Below the pieces are notes generated by a model. That model worked only from the letters and a program-made list of their open reading frames with translations, searched no databases and was not told the origin of the DNA. The position numbers and the translations under genes are program-made. From NCBI RefSeq assembly GCF_002735905.1, contig NZ_PEBD01000012.1:293500-357499 (forward strand): a stretch of 64,000 nt of DNA, given 5' to 3'. How positions within the stretch are numbered: position 1 is the first letter of the stretch; the number at the start of each line of letters is the position of its first letter. Shown here piece after piece: positions 6,900-16,604 of this stretch. This DNA is from Williamsia muralis. GTDB lineage: Bacteria; Actinomycetota; Actinomycetes; Mycobacteriales; Mycobacteriaceae.

Positions 6900-9573
6900 C
6901 ACCGTGCCACCCGATCAGCGGGGCCCCCACGACTACCCGCGTCACTGGATCGCCGATGTGCTCGCCAGCGACGGCGGCGTGGTCCATCTGCGCCCGATCG
7001 TTCCCGAGGACGCCGACCGTCTCGTCCGCTTCCACTCGCGGCTGTCCGAGCGCACGCGCTACCTGCGCTACTTCGGGCCGTTCCCGCAGATCCCGCCTCG
7101 CGAACTCGCGCGGATGACGACCGTGGACCACTACAGCCGTGTCGCGTTCGTCGGCATGCTCGGCGGCGAGATCATCGCCATCGGCATCTACGAGAGCCTG
7201 GCAGCCGACGGTAAACCCGGGACGGCCGAGGTTGCCTTCGTGGTCGCCGACGAGCACCAGGGGAGGGGACTGGGCCCGATCCTGCTCGAACACCTCGCCG
7301 GTGCCGCCGCAGAATGCGGATTCGAAAAGTTCGAAGCCGAGGTGCTGGCCGAGAACCCGAACATGGTGGCGGTGTTCCGGGACGCGGGATATCAGCTACG
7401 ACGTAGCTTCGACGGCAGCACCATCCACGTCGAATTCACCATCGACCCGACCGAAGCCCTGCTGTCGGTGCGCAACGCGCGCGAGCGCGGATCAGAAGCC
7501 CGAAGTGTGGCAAATCTGTTGCGGCCGACGTCGGTTGCGGTCATCGGCGCTTCCGTGGACAGACTGAAGGTCGGCAACGCGGTGCTGGCGAACGTGATCG
7601 CCGCGGGGTTCACCGGGCCCGTGTATCCGGTCAATTCCGAGCACCGGGCCGTGCGCGGCATCCGCGCCTATCCGACGGTGCGCGACATCCCGGATCCTGT
7701 GGACCTGGCCATCGTCGCGGTTCCGGCCGACGCGGTCGAGGACGTTCTCGACGACTGTCTGTCCAAGGGTGTCAAGACGATGCTCGTGCTGTCCTCCGGA
7801 TTCAGCGAGACCAGCGATTCCGGGCTCGAATCCGAGCGACGTCTGGTCGAGTCCGTCCGTGAGCACGGAATGCGGCTGGTGGGGCCCAACGCCCTCGGTG
7901 TGGCAAACACCGATCCGGCTGTCGGTCTCAATGCCACACTGGCGCCGTTGGTTCCCGGGCGAGGTGCGGTCGGCTTCTTCTGCCAGTCGGGCGCCCTCGG
8001 CATCGCGATCCTGGACGCTGCCGCCCGACGCCAACTGGGTTTGTCGACGTTTGTGTCGGCAGGTAACCGTGCTGACGTGTCCGGTAATGACCTGCTGCAG
8101 TACTGGGACAGCGATCCGGACACCGAGGTGGTGCTGCTGTATCTGGAGAGCTTCGGTAACCCCAGGAAGTTCACCCGCCTCGCCCGGCGGGTGGCAAGCG
8201 GCAAACCGGTTGTCGCGGTCAAGTCGGGCCGCGGTGCCGTGCCACCTGCGATGGCCGCTGCCGACCACTCGCTCGACGACGAGAGCACCCGGGCCATCCT
8301 CGCCCAGTCCGGCGTCATCCAGGTGGGCACAATATCGGCGCTGTTCGACTGCGCGACGGTCTTCGCCTACCAACCCCTTCCGCGTGGTCCCCGGGTCAGC
8401 ATCGTCGGCAACTCGACGGCGCTGGGAGTGCTGGCACAGGAAGCCGGTAGCCACTTCGGCCTCGAAGCGGTTCAGCGGGTCGATCTCGGGCCCGGTGCAT
8501 CCCCGGAGGAGTTCGAGGCCGCCGTTCGAACGGCAGCCGCCGACGACGGGGTGGATGCGTTGATAGCCGTGTTCGTCCCGCCGGTGGCAGTGAGCGTGGA
8601 CCGGTACGCCCAGGCGTTGATGACCGGGATGGCCGACTCCGACAAACCGGTGGTGACCACCTTCCTCGCGGTGGAGGGTATTCCGCAGAACCTCACCGTC
8701 CTCGGACCACACGGAACACCCGCACGCGGATCGATCCCGTCCTATCCAGGGCCCGAGCGGGCCGCCGAGGCACTCGGATATTCGTGGCGATACTCGCAGT
8801 GGCGGTCGCGGCCACCGTCCCAGGTCCGCCGGCCTGCCGATGTGGATCCCGACACCGCTCGCCGTCTCGTCCGGGAGGCCGTCGACGCACAGGGTGGGGA
8901 CGTCACCGAGCTCGACGACGCGGCAACCGCCGAGGTGCTCGCCTGCTACGGCATCCACATCGTCCCCTTCCGGGAGATCAACAGCGTCGAGGAAAGCGTC
9001 GCGGCTGCGGACGAACTCGGGTATCCCGTTGCCGTCAAAGCGTTCTCGGAAGAATGGCGAGGCCGAGCCGATCGCGAGGGTGTGCGCCTGGATCTACCCG
9101 ACCAGCATGCGGTACGGCTCGCGGTGGTGGAGCTGGGTGAGGTGACCGGCGAATCCCGTCTGCACGTCCAGCAGATGGCACCCAAGGGGATCAGCACGGT
9201 CATCAGGGTGCGCGACGACCCGTCGTTCGGGTCGCTCATGTCGTTCGGACTGGCCGGCGTGACAAGTGATCTGCTGGGAGACAGGGCGTATCGGGCCTTG
9301 CCGCTCACCGAGAGCGACGCCGCCGACCTGATCGAGGCGCCGCGGTCGGCGCCACTGTTGTCAGGCTACGGCGGTTCAGAGCCGGTGAACAAGGATGCGC
9401 TCATCGACCTGGTCACCCGTATCTCGGCCCTGGTCGACGACATCCCCGAGGCACGCGAGGTGGTGTGCGACCCGATCCATGCCACGCCGGGTGGGGTGGC
9501 CGTGCTCGCGGCACGCATGCACGTGGGGCCCGTTCCCACCAAACACGATTCAGGTCCCCGCCGTCTGGGGTGA
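6892..9573 (+). CDS. GNAT acetyltransferase fused to ADP-forming acyl-CoA synthetase-like domains
   Basis: 893 aa. The N-terminal GNAT domain (about 20-190) has the acetyl-CoA loop QGRGLG at 123-128. It is followed by a CoA-binding domain (from about 205, VAVIGASVDRLKVGNAVL), a succinyl-CoA-ligase-like part (FCQSGALGIAILD) and a C-terminal ATP-grasp domain (about 660-880). Known: Pat-type lysine acetyltransferases pair these modules; the classical Salmonella enzyme has GNAT at the C-terminus, while actinobacterial members can have it first, as here. Inferred role: acetylates acetyl-CoA synthetase and other acyl-CoA synthetases, reversed by AcuC. Whether the synthetase part is catalytic or only a sensor cannot be told by eye. 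It overlaps acuC by 8 bases. Confidence 0.86.
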   Translation: MTDTVPPDQRGPHDYPRHWIADVLASDGGVVHLRPIVPEDADRLVRFHSRLSERTRYLRYFGPFPQIPPRELARMTTVDHYSRVAFVGMLGGEIIAIGIYESLAADGKPGTAEVAFVVADEHQGRGLGPILLEHLAGAAAECGFEKFEAEVLAENPNMVAVFRDAGYQLRRSFDGSTIHVEFTIDPTEALLSVRNARERGSEARSVANLLRPTSVAVIGASVDRLKVGNAVLANVIAAGFTGPVYPVNSEHRAVRGIRAYPTVRDIPDPVDLAIVAVPADAVEDVLDDCLSKGVKTMLVLSSGFSETSDSGLESERRLVESVREHGMRLVGPNALGVANTDPAVGLNATLAPLVPGRGAVGFFCQSGALGIAILDAAARRQLGLSTFVSAGNRADVSGNDLLQYWDSDPDTEVVLLYLESFGNPRKFTRLARRVASGKPVVAVKSGRGAVPPAMAAADHSLDDESTRAILAQSGVIQVGTISALFDCATVFAYQPLPRGPRVSIVGNSTALGVLAQEAGSHFGLEAVQRVDLGPGASPEEFEAAVRTAAADDGVDALIAVFVPPVAVSVDRYAQALMTGMADSDKPVVTTFLAVEGIPQNLTVLGPHGTPARGSIPSYPGPERAAEALGYSWRYSQWRSRPPSQVRRPADVDPDTARRLVREAVDAQGGDVTELDDAATAEVLACYGIHIVPFREINSVEESVAAADELGYPVAVKAFSEEWRGRADREGVRLDLPDQHAVRLAVVELGEVTGESRLHVQQMAPKGISTVIRVRDDPSFGSLMSFGLAGVTSDLLGDRAYRALPLTESDAADLIEAPRSAPLLSGYGGSEPVNKDALIDLVTRISALVDDIPEAREVVCDPIHATPGGVAVLAARMHVGPVPTKHDSGPRRLG

Positions 9574-9591
9574 TACGCGATCCATGACGAG

Positions 9592-9624
9592 AAAAGCCGC
9601 CACCGATGAATCGGTGGCGGCTTT
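9592..9624. terminator. Bidirectional intrinsic terminator between the acyltransferase gene and sigB
   Basis: A perfect inverted repeat with 12-base arms (9596-9607 and 9610-9621) is flanked by AAAA on the left and TTT on the right. It sits in the 78-base gap between two convergent genes, so it can stop both transcripts. Confidence 0.85.
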
Positions 9625-9651
9625 ACGCTCGAGTGAAGACGTACGGCGCGA

Positions 9652-10620
9652 TCAGCTCGCGTAGGCGCGGAGCCGCTCGGCGCGTTCGCCCTGGCGCAGC
9701 TTCGACATCACTTCGCGCTCGATCTGGCGAACACGTTCACGCGACAAGCCGAACATCCGCCCGATCTGATCGAGAGTGCGTGGCTGGCCATCGTCGAGTC
9801 CGAAGCGCAGGCGGATGACCTGCTGCTCACGCTCGTCGAGGGTGGAGAGCACCGTGCGCACGTCGGTGTGCAGAAGACCGGCGATCACGGCATTTTCCGC
9901 GGAGGTGGCCTCCGCATCCTCGATGAAGTCGCCCAGGGGAGCTTCTTCGTCGCTGCCGACCGGCATGTCCAGGCTCACCGGGTCGCGGCTGTGGTCGAGC
10001 AGATCGGCGATCTTCTCGGCCGGGATGCCCGACTCCGACGACAGCTCCTCGTCGGTGGCCTCACGGCCGAGCTGCTGATGGAGTTCGCGTTTGATGCGCG
10101 CCAGCTTGTTGACCTGCTCCACCAGGTGGACAGGGAGCCGGATCGTGCGGCTCTGGTCGGCCATACCGCGGGTGATGGCCTGACGGATCCACCAGGTGGC
10201 GTAGGTCGAGAACTTGAAGCCCTTGGCGTAGTCGAACTTCTCCATCGCTCGGATCAGACCCAGGTTGCCTTCCTGGATCAGGTCGAGGAGCGGCATGCCG
10301 CGGCCGGTGTAACGCTTGGCCAGCGAGACCACCAGGCGGAGGTTGGCTTCGAGCAGATGTGAGCGGGCCGACTCACCTTCACGGACCAGTTGGGCCAGAT
10401 CGCGCTTCTTGACCGCGGACAGACGCCTGCGGGTGGCCAGGACATGCTTGGCGTAGAGGCCGACCTCGATCTGCTTCGCCAGTTCGACTTCCTGCTCGGC
10501 GTTCAGGAGGGCGGTGCGGCCGATACCGTTCAAATAGACGCGGACCAGGTCCGCGGCCGGGCTCTGTGCATCCAGGTCCTGTTCGGTCATTGCCGGACGG
10601 ATGGTGGTGGGGCTGGACAT
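9652..10620 (-). CDS. sigB: RNA polymerase sigma factor SigB (group 2)
   Basis: 322 aa from ATG 10620, chosen because AGGAGG lies 6 bases upstream; a longer frame from TTG 10659 would overlap the -10 element of its promoter. Region 1.2 ([12 protein letters not shown]), region 2 ([20 protein letters not shown]) and the region 4 helix-turn-helix ([18 protein letters not shown]) are all intact, while the long acidic N-terminus of SigA is absent. Group 2 sigma factors drive stress and stationary-phase genes in actinobacteria. The promoter upstream looks ECF-type, as in M. tuberculosis where SigE/SigH control sigB. The closely related SigA lies 12 kb away. Confidence 0.95.
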   Translation of the reverse strand: MSSPTTIRPAMTEQDLDAQSPAADLVRVYLNGIGRTALLNAEQEVELAKQIEVGLYAKHVLATRRRLSAVKKRDLAQLVREGESARSHLLEANLRLVVSLAKRYTGRGMPLLDLIQEGNLGLIRAMEKFDYAKGFKFSTYATWWIRQAITRGMADQSRTIRLPVHLVEQVNKLARIKRELHQQLGREATDEELSSESGIPAEKIADLLDHSRDPVSLDMPVGSDEEAPLGDFIEDAEATSAENAVIAGLLHTDVRTVLSTLDEREQQVIRLRFGLDDGQPRTLDQIGRMFGLSRERVRQIEREVMSKLRQGERAERLRAYAS

Positions 10621-10657
10621 GTCGGCCTCCTCGAGTGCGATTGTCTTCACAGAGTTC

Positions 10658-10684
10658 AACGGCTGAGCCTCACCAGATAGTTCC
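10658..10684 (-). promoter_or_regulatory. ECF-type (SigE/SigH-like) promoter of sigB
   Basis: On the minus strand GGAACT (10684-10679) is followed after 17 bases by CGTT (10661-10658). This matches the SigE/SigH-type consensus GGAAC-N16-19-CGTT. The start site would fall near 10650, giving a leader of about 30 bases carrying the AGGAGG Shine-Dalgarno before ATG 10620. Known: mycobacterial sigB is transcribed from such a stress promoter. Here it is inferred from sequence only. Confidence 0.65.
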
Positions 10685-10781
10685 GCGACGTGTTCCCGCG
10701 CTGGATGCCCTGACCTGCGTCTTTTGCGAAGGCGGTCTGAGAAGTTACTGAGAGTGAACTGAGCTTTCCCGGCAGAGCCCG

Positions 10782-12284
10782 CTACATCCCCGCAGGGACG
10801 ACGATTCCGTGACGCACCAGACCCTCGATCAACGCGTGCACATCACCCGGATCCAGGGGGTCGGACCCGGTGGCCATGGCGAGCAGCTCGGCCACCTCAT
10901 CGAGGCACAATCCGTCGGGCCGAAGCCCAGCCAGCAGGGATCGGCCGAGTGCATCTATCTCGTGACTCCACCGGGGTCCGTCTCCGCGGTGGATGCGGGT
11001 GGCCACGTCCTCCCAGCCGTCGTCGCCGGTCAGCGTCGCGACCCGTTCGAGCGCGGCGCCCCCACGCACGCTGAAGCGTTCCTCACCCAGATCGTGCTGG
11101 CGTAACCACGCGACCCGACGCAGATACTCGGCCGCCTCGGGGCCGAGTGGGTCGTCGAACGCCTGACTCATCTCTTCGGCCAGCAGGTCGGTGGGCTCAT
11201 CGGTGCGGCGCAGGAAGACGAAGCCGAAACCGATGCCCAGGACACCGGCATCGTCCAGATGGCTCAACCATCGGTCCGCCAACTCCGCAGCCGCAGGATC
11301 GCGCAGGTCATGCCCGGCGTCGCGCAGCCACGTGCCGACATAGAGCGCCGGATCGGCGACGTCGCGCTGGACCACCCACGCGTCCACACCGTGGTCTGGG
11401 ATCCACTGCGCGACCCTCTCGCGCCAGTCGTCGCCGCGGATGGTCCACGACGCCAACATCGAGGCAGTGCCGCCCTCGGCGAGGAAGTCCGGTGCTGTTC
11501 GGCACATCAATTCGCTGGCACCGTCGAGGTCGAGGCCGGAGTCGCGGTACGAATGCGTCACGGACGGGAGACCCACCACAAACGGCGGGTTCGCGACGAC
11601 GTGGTCGAAACGCGATCCCCCGACCGGTCCGAACCAGGCACCACGCGCCACTGAGACCCGTTCGGGCGCGATGTCATTGATGGCCACGCCGGCGCGGGTC
11701 ATCGCCAGTGATCGCCCGGTGATGTCGGTGGCGGTGATGTGACGAGCGAAGTCGGCAGCATGGATCGCCTGCACACCACAGCCCGTCCCGATGTCGAGAA
11801 GTGTGCCGACCGGCTCGGTTGCCGTCGCTCTGAGCAGTGACAACGACGCCTGCCCGACTCCCAGGACATGATCTTCGGTGATGGCGATCCGCCGCATGCT
11901 GCCGTCGAGGTCGGAGAACAGCCAACGCGACCCCGTCCCGAAATCCACTGGCCGGACATCGATCGCGGCTCGCACACCGCGACCGTCGTTATCGAGCATC
12001 CCGACGCGCACCGCATCGTCGACCGACACGGGCTTCAGGGCAGCAGCCACGTCGCCCACCGGGCACGTGTCCCCCAACAACAGCAGCCGGATGAGGACGC
12101 CCAGCTCACCCCCGTCCGCGCATGCACGGCGGACCGGTACGGGTTCGCCGCGACCTAGCGCATCATGCGCGTCGGTTCCCAGTAGGTTCAGGATCCCGTC
12201 GGCGGTGTAGTCGGTGCGGAGGAACGCCGAGCGCAGACCGGCCGCAATGGACGCCAGGTCCTCGACGGATCGAGCGGTGCTCAC
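10782..12284 (-). CDS. Class I SAM-dependent methyltransferase
   Basis: 500 aa. The central Rossmann fold has the SAM-binding motif [16 protein letters not shown], an acidic TATDITGRS strand, and the catalytic VVANPPF motif. NPPF/NPPY is typical of enzymes that methylate an amide or exocyclic nitrogen in protein glutamine, RNA or DNA. The N-terminal 130 and C-terminal 150 residues are helical and specific to an actinobacterial family (DUF7059-like). The GTG start at 12284 overlaps the DUF3099 stop as GTGA, implying translational coupling. Substrate is unknown; by the NPPF motif a glutamine or nucleic-acid amine is more likely than a small molecule. Confidence 0.78.
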   Translation of the reverse strand: MSTARSVEDLASIAAGLRSAFLRTDYTADGILNLLGTDAHDALGRGEPVPVRRACADGGELGVLIRLLLLGDTCPVGDVAAALKPVSVDDAVRVGMLDNDGRGVRAAIDVRPVDFGTGSRWLFSDLDGSMRRIAITEDHVLGVGQASLSLLRATATEPVGTLLDIGTGCGVQAIHAADFARHITATDITGRSLAMTRAGVAINDIAPERVSVARGAWFGPVGGSRFDHVVANPPFVVGLPSVTHSYRDSGLDLDGASELMCRTAPDFLAEGGTASMLASWTIRGDDWRERVAQWIPDHGVDAWVVQRDVADPALYVGTWLRDAGHDLRDPAAAELADRWLSHLDDAGVLGIGFGFVFLRRTDEPTDLLAEEMSQAFDDPLGPEAAEYLRRVAWLRQHDLGEERFSVRGGAALERVATLTGDDGWEDVATRIHRGDGPRWSHEIDALGRSLLAGLRPDGLCLDEVAELLAMATGSDPLDPGDVHALIEGLVRHGIVVPAGM

Positions 12285-12640
12285 TCGCGTCGTCGGTCGA
12301 GCCCGTTGAAGGTGGCCCCGTCGGTGAGCTGCCGGTGATTGTCCGGGCCGTACTTGTACTGGGGTACCTCACCCTTGGCGCGAGGCGGTCGATCATTGGC
12401 GATCAGGACCGCCACCCACGGGATGGGAATGGACAGCACGATGATCCCAAGTGCCAGCAGACCGTTCTGGGTGGCGCCATAGACGAGCCCCGCGATGACA
12501 AGCGCCGGAACGCGAAACGCCATCAGCGTCAAGTATTTGCGTACTCGAGTACGGTGCTGCTCCTCCAGGGACGTCTGCGCCTGGGTGATCAGATATGTCT
12601 CGGTCGCGTGCTCTTTCGGACCCACGGCTCCACTATCCAC
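12281..12640 (-). CDS. DUF3099 membrane protein
   Basis: 119 aa from GTG 12640, preceded closely by AGGAAAG; GTG 12625 is an alternative. Two hydrophobic segments (about residues 40-60 and 63-80) are joined by a short turn, so it should be a small two-helix membrane protein. The N-terminal TYLITQAQTSLEEQHRTRVR is characteristic of DUF3099. Function unknown. It is translationally coupled to the methyltransferase downstream and divergent from DUF3039. Homologues sit in the same sigB neighbourhood in mycobacteria, from memory. Confidence 0.75.
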   Translation of the reverse strand: MDSGAVGPKEHATETYLITQAQTSLEEQHRTRVRKYLTLMAFRVPALVIAGLVYGATQNGLLALGIIVLSIPIPWVAVLIANDRPPRAKGEVPQYKYGPDNHRQLTDGATFNGLDRRRE

Positions 12641-12729
12641 CTTTCCTGGCCGGACAGCCACCGTGCGCGGTGTGACCCCTACGGCACGCCCGTTGGCCGA
12701 CACCGCCGCAGCGATGCAGAATTGAGCCC

Positions 12730-12963
12730 ATGGATACGCAGACCGTCGAACGCCCCGATGTCACCACCGATGAGACCACCGAAGACGACACCCCGAAGTT
12801 CTTCCATTACGTGAAGAAAGACAAGATCGTCGAGAGCGCTGTCATGGGCAACATCGTTGTCGCGCTGTGCGGCGAGACCTTCCCCGTCACCAAGTCGGCG
12901 AAGCCCGGGTCCCCGGTGTGCCCGAAATGCAAGAAGATCTACTCCCGCATGAAGAAGGACTGA
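12730..12963 (+). CDS. DUF3039 family protein
   Basis: 77 aa, acidic N-terminus then FFHYVKKDKI and a cysteine set (one in ALCGET, then CPKC near the C-terminus), suggesting a small metal-binding protein. DUF3039 is a conserved actinobacterial family of unknown function near sigB. A CAGAAT -10-like box lies 7 bases before the ATG, so the mRNA may be leaderless. The stop abuts the convergent YihY stop with no gap. Confidence 0.84.
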   Translation: MDTQTVERPDVTTDETTEDDTPKFFHYVKKDKIVESAVMGNIVVALCGETFPVTKSAKPGSPVCPKCKKIYSRMKKD

Positions 12964-14109
12964 CTACCGCTCACTGTCGAGGGGGCGGTCCGGGGCTGCG
13001 GCCTGGGGCGACTGCGGCGGTTCGGTCGTCTCGAGATCCGGTTTGCGGATCGGGCCCGTAGGCAGTCTCTTCGGAACGGTCTTGAGCTGGTCGGTGATGT
13101 CGCTGGTCTGCGCCGAGACCCAGTCGCGTACCTGATCGATCTTGCTCGGGTTGGCGGGCCACGTCTCCTGCACGATGGCGTTGAACTCCGCGCCGATCAC
13201 GATGGCGAATCCCAGGAAGAACGTGAACAGCAGGAACGCGATCGGCGTGGCCAGCGCCCCGTAGCTGTACCCGGTCTGGGTGATGATGGACAGGTACCAG
13301 CGCAGTACCGCGCTGGCGAGCCAGAACACCGCGCCGGCGAGGAGCGCACCGCACAGCAGCCGGTGCCACGGCAGTGGATTGGCCAAGGCAACCCGGTAGA
13401 GCGTGGTCAGCCCGATCAACAGCAGGACCGCCACAGCCGGGAAGTAGCCGTAGTCGACCAGCTGTGAGCCGGTCTCGCGCCACGCATCGGGCACCACCTG
13501 ACGCACGTACGTGGGGCCCAGGGCAACCAGCGGCAGCGTGAACACCGACAGGATGAGGAAGCAGACGTAGAGCCAGAGGGCGAACAGACGTTGGGTCACC
13601 GCATGCCGGACGTTGTGTTGACCGTGGGCGACCACGATGGAATCGACAAAGCTGGACATCGCCGAGGACCCGGCCCACAGTGACAGCAGGAACCCGAGAG
13701 AGATGACTTCTGCGCGACCGCTGACGAGGACGTTGTCGACGGTGGGGGTGATGATCTCGTCGACCACGTTCTGGCTGAACGTACGGTCCGCGAAGCCGAT
13801 GATCCGGTCGGAGATGATCTGTTCGGTGTTCGGGCCGAACCAGCCTGCGATGTAGCCGAGACTGCCCAGGATGCCCAGCAGCAGTGGTGGCAAGGACAAC
13901 GTCTGCCAGAACGCGGCCTGCGCGGACATGGCAAAGATCGAGTCGTCCCACGACTTCGTGATCGTGCGCCAGAGCAGCCGGGGAATCGTTTTGAGGACCG
14001 GTGGCCGCGACGCCGGGGCGTCGCGGGGATCTGCGTGAGCGCCGCGCGCCGGCTTCTTCGGGGCGGGTTCGGATTGGGGATCGTTTGGAGGAGCGATGGT
14101 GTCCAGCAT
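12964..14109 (-). CDS. YihY/virulence factor BrkB family membrane protein
   Basis: 381 aa from ATG 14109; the frame stays open further upstream but that part is Arg/Pro-rich and not family-like. Six or so membrane segments run between residues about 70 and 330, preceded and followed by cytoplasmic Pro/Lys-rich tails. The family was once called ribonuclease BN; that was an error and its true role is unknown, possibly transport. A homologue (Rv2707) sits in the equivalent place in M. tuberculosis, from memory. The stop codon abuts that of DUF3039. Confidence 0.82.
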   Translation of the reverse strand: MLDTIAPPNDPQSEPAPKKPARGAHADPRDAPASRPPVLKTIPRLLWRTITKSWDDSIFAMSAQAAFWQTLSLPPLLLGILGSLGYIAGWFGPNTEQIISDRIIGFADRTFSQNVVDEIITPTVDNVLVSGRAEVISLGFLLSLWAGSSAMSSFVDSIVVAHGQHNVRHAVTQRLFALWLYVCFLILSVFTLPLVALGPTYVRQVVPDAWRETGSQLVDYGYFPAVAVLLLIGLTTLYRVALANPLPWHRLLCGALLAGAVFWLASAVLRWYLSIITQTGYSYGALATPIAFLLFTFFLGFAIVIGAEFNAIVQETWPANPSKIDQVRDWVSAQTSDITDQLKTVPKRLPTGPIRKPDLETTEPPQSPQAAAPDRPLDSER

Positions 14110-14304
14110 TGCCGAAGTTCGGATGCGATGCGTGATGCCGCGCCGCCGCCGCGGTCGCTCGCACGGCTGCGGGCGCGGTAACATTTTGCCGGTGCCCGAC
14201 GGACCCGTGCAGTGGCCGATCTGCCCCTCGGCAGGGCACCGACCGTCCGACCAGCCCGGACGGGTGGAATCCGATTTCATCGCAGCTAGGAGTTGTGCCC
14301 TGTC

Positions 14305-16047
14305 GTGACCCGACCTTTTGCCGCCACCGGATCACAGGTCACGTCCGACCCAGCGCCCGCGCCTGCCGCGTCGTCGCTGCGTACCTGGCAGCGACGCGCG
14401 CTGACCAAATATCTGTCCGCGGCACCGCGAGACTTCCTGGCGGTCGCGACCCCGGGTGCAGGCAAGACGACGTTCGGTCTGCGGATCGCCACCGAATTGC
14501 TGACCGACCGCACCGTGGATCAGGTCACCGTCGTCGCGCCCACCGAGCACCTCAAGCACCAGTGGGCCGCAGCGGCCGCGCGCGCGGGAATTGCCCTCGA
14601 TTCACGGTTCAGCAACAGCACCGGCCAGACCAGTTCGGACTTCCAGGGTGTCGTCGTGACCTATGCGCAGGTCGCGGCGCACCCGGCTCGACACCGGGTG
14701 CGAACCGAGAACCGCCGCACCCTGGTGATCCTCGACGAGATCCACCACGGAGGCGACGCGAAGAGTTGGGGAGATGCGATCCGCGAGGCGTTCTCCGACG
14801 CGACCAGGCGTCTGGCGTTGACGGGAACCCCGTTCCGGTCCGACGACAGCCCCATCCCGTTCATCAACTACGAACCCGAGCCGGGCGGTGGGGCGCGTTC
14901 GGTCGCCGACTACGTCTACGGGTATTCCGATGCCCTTGCGGACGGCGTGGTCCGGCCGGTTGTCTTCCTCGCGTACTCGGGGGAGGCAAGCTGGCGAAAC
15001 AACGCGGGGGAAGAGTTCACCGCCCGCCTGGGTGAGCCGCTGTCGGCCGAGCACACCGCACGCGCCTGGCGGACCGCCCTGGACCCACACGGAGACTGGA
15101 TCCCCGCCGTCCTGCAGGCCGCGCACACCCGGCTGCGGCAGCTCCGCACATCAGGGATGCCCGATGCCGGTGGGCTGGTGATCGCCAGCGATCAGACCGT
15201 CGCACGCGACTACGCCGAACTCCTGCAAGCCATCACCGGTAAGGCCCCGGCGGTCGTCCTGTCCGACGACCCCAAGTCGTCGAGCAGGATCGCGGAATTC
15301 GGTGACTCCGACGATGAGTGGATGGTCGCGGTCCGCATGGTGTCGGAGGGCGTCGACGTGCCGCGCTTGGCAGTCGGCGTCTACGCCACCAGTGCATCGA
15401 CCCCGTTGTATTTCGCTCAGGCGATCGGCCGGTTCGTGCGGTCGCGGCGGCCCGGAGAGAACGCGAGTGTGTTCCTTCCCTCGGTGCCCGTGCTGCTTCA
15501 ACTGGCCAGCCAGCTCGAAGCCCAACGCGACCATGTGCTCGGCAAACCGCACCGCGAGTCCGAGGGACTCGACGACGCGCTGCTGAACGACGCCAACAAG
15601 ACCAAGGACGAGAAGGACGACGAACGGGGGTTCGAGTCCCTGCACGCCGACGCCGAGTTGGACCAGGTGATCTTCGACGGGTCCTCGTTCGGTACGGCCA
15701 CGTTCTCGGGCAGTGACGAGGAGGCCGACTATCTCGGCCTCCCGGGGCTGCTCGATGCCGACCAGGTGCGGGACCTGTTGCAGAAGCGCCAGTCCGATCA
15801 GATCGAGGCCCGCAGTGCCGGTCCCGCGGCTGCGCCGGCCACACCGCGCGAACCCACCGTGGGCAATCAGCTCAGTGCGTTGCGCCGGGAGCTGAACAGC
15901 CTTGTCGCGATGCATCACCACCGGACCGGAAAACCGCACGGGCTGGTCCACAACGAATTGCGTGCGAAGCTCGGGGGACCGCCCACAGCGATGGCCACAG
16001 CAGAACAACTCCAGGCTCGGATCGAGGCGCTGCGCACCTGGCGTTAG
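14305..16047 (+). CDS. SF2 DEAD/DEAH-type helicase
   Basis: 580 aa from GTG 14305, with AGGAG 12 bases upstream; an in-frame TTG at 14293 is too close to that site. Walker A ATPGAGKT is at 48-55, the DEIH box at 144-147, and motif III-like LTGTPFRSD follows. The second RecA domain carries VSEGVDVP and QAIGRFVRSRR (motifs V and VI). This is a complete ATP-dependent nucleic-acid translocase of the UvrB/RecG-like DExH group. The 150-residue C-terminal tail is Asp/Glu-rich and ends in a helical region. Cellular substrate is unknown. It is divergent from the YihY gene and followed by a strong terminator. Confidence 0.84.
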   Translation: MTRPFAATGSQVTSDPAPAPAASSLRTWQRRALTKYLSAAPRDFLAVATPGAGKTTFGLRIATELLTDRTVDQVTVVAPTEHLKHQWAAAAARAGIALDSRFSNSTGQTSSDFQGVVVTYAQVAAHPARHRVRTENRRTLVILDEIHHGGDAKSWGDAIREAFSDATRRLALTGTPFRSDDSPIPFINYEPEPGGGARSVADYVYGYSDALADGVVRPVVFLAYSGEASWRNNAGEEFTARLGEPLSAEHTARAWRTALDPHGDWIPAVLQAAHTRLRQLRTSGMPDAGGLVIASDQTVARDYAELLQAITGKAPAVVLSDDPKSSSRIAEFGDSDDEWMVAVRMVSEGVDVPRLAVGVYATSASTPLYFAQAIGRFVRSRRPGENASVFLPSVPVLLQLASQLEAQRDHVLGKPHRESEGLDDALLNDANKTKDEKDDERGFESLHADAELDQVIFDGSSFGTATFSGSDEEADYLGLPGLLDADQVRDLLQKRQSDQIEARSAGPAAAPATPREPTVGNQLSALRRELNSLVAMHHHRTGKPHGLVHNELRAKLGGPPTAMATAEQLQARIEALRTWR

Positions 16048-16089
16048 GACTTGTGAGAAGTTACTGGGCCCAGACCGACCCCGCAAACG

Positions 16090-16136
16090 ACACCGCCGCG
16101 GTTCACAGTGAGTGAACCGCGGCGGTGTTGTGTTTT
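16090..16136. terminator. Strong intrinsic terminator between helicase and DUF7455 genes
   Basis: A perfect 17-base-pair stem (16090-16106 with 16112-16128) and a 5-base loop are followed by TGTGTTTT on the plus strand. It lies between convergent genes and probably ends both messages, most efficiently the helicase one. Confidence 0.88.
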
Positions 16137-16143
16137 CGGCGTG

Positions 16144-16350
16144 TCAGACGAGCTCTTCCTCGTTCGTGATCACGGTGGCGCCCATGTCCACCAGCCGGGC
16201 TTCGTGCTCGTTGAAGTGGTGGCGGCAGAACAGCAACTCGCCACCTGTGGAGAGGACAGCGCGTACACGGGCTGCTGCACCACATCGATCACAGCGGTCG
16301 GCAGTGGTCAACGGCATGGAGATCGGGGGCGTGGTGATGGTCTCTGACAT
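16144..16350 (-). CDS. DUF7455 small zinc-binding-like protein
   Basis: 68 aa. CDRCGAAARVRAVL and FCRHHFNEHE give a CxxC...CxxH pattern likely to bind one zinc ion. ATG 16350 has GGAGGAAAAA directly upstream, a strong ribosome site. Such DUF7455 proteins are common, small and of unknown function in actinobacteria near sigma-factor genes. The gene is monocistronic: the exporter upstream diverges from it and a terminator follows. Confidence 0.82.
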   Translation of the reverse strand: MSETITTPPISMPLTTADRCDRCGAAARVRAVLSTGGELLFCRHHFNEHEARLVDMGATVITNEEELV

Positions 16351-16592
16351 TTTTTCCTCCGTCCCGGGCCTGCGCTGGCGCGGTCCCTTCGCGAGCTAAC
16401 ACACCGGGGTGGTGCATCCACTCTCACTCTTTCAGACGATCAGGGATTCGGCTTTGTTCCCGGGTGCCTCGGCGTGTGTCGTCACTCACCCGTAACAGCA
16501 GGTTTTCGATCGGCAACATCTGTGTGTCGCGGGCCCATGGAATGCGCCCCAGTACGCCTACCTCGCCGGGTCATCACCGCGGTCGTCATGCC

Positions 16593-16598
16593 TACAGT
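16593..16598 (+). promoter_or_regulatory. -10 box of a probable leaderless exporter transcript
   Basis: TACAGT ends 6 bases before the ATG at 16605, with no Shine-Dalgarno in between, the same geometry as acuC and zapE. This also supports ATG 16605 over longer in-frame starts. Confidence 0.45.
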
Positions 16599-16604
16599 GA
16601 GCGC

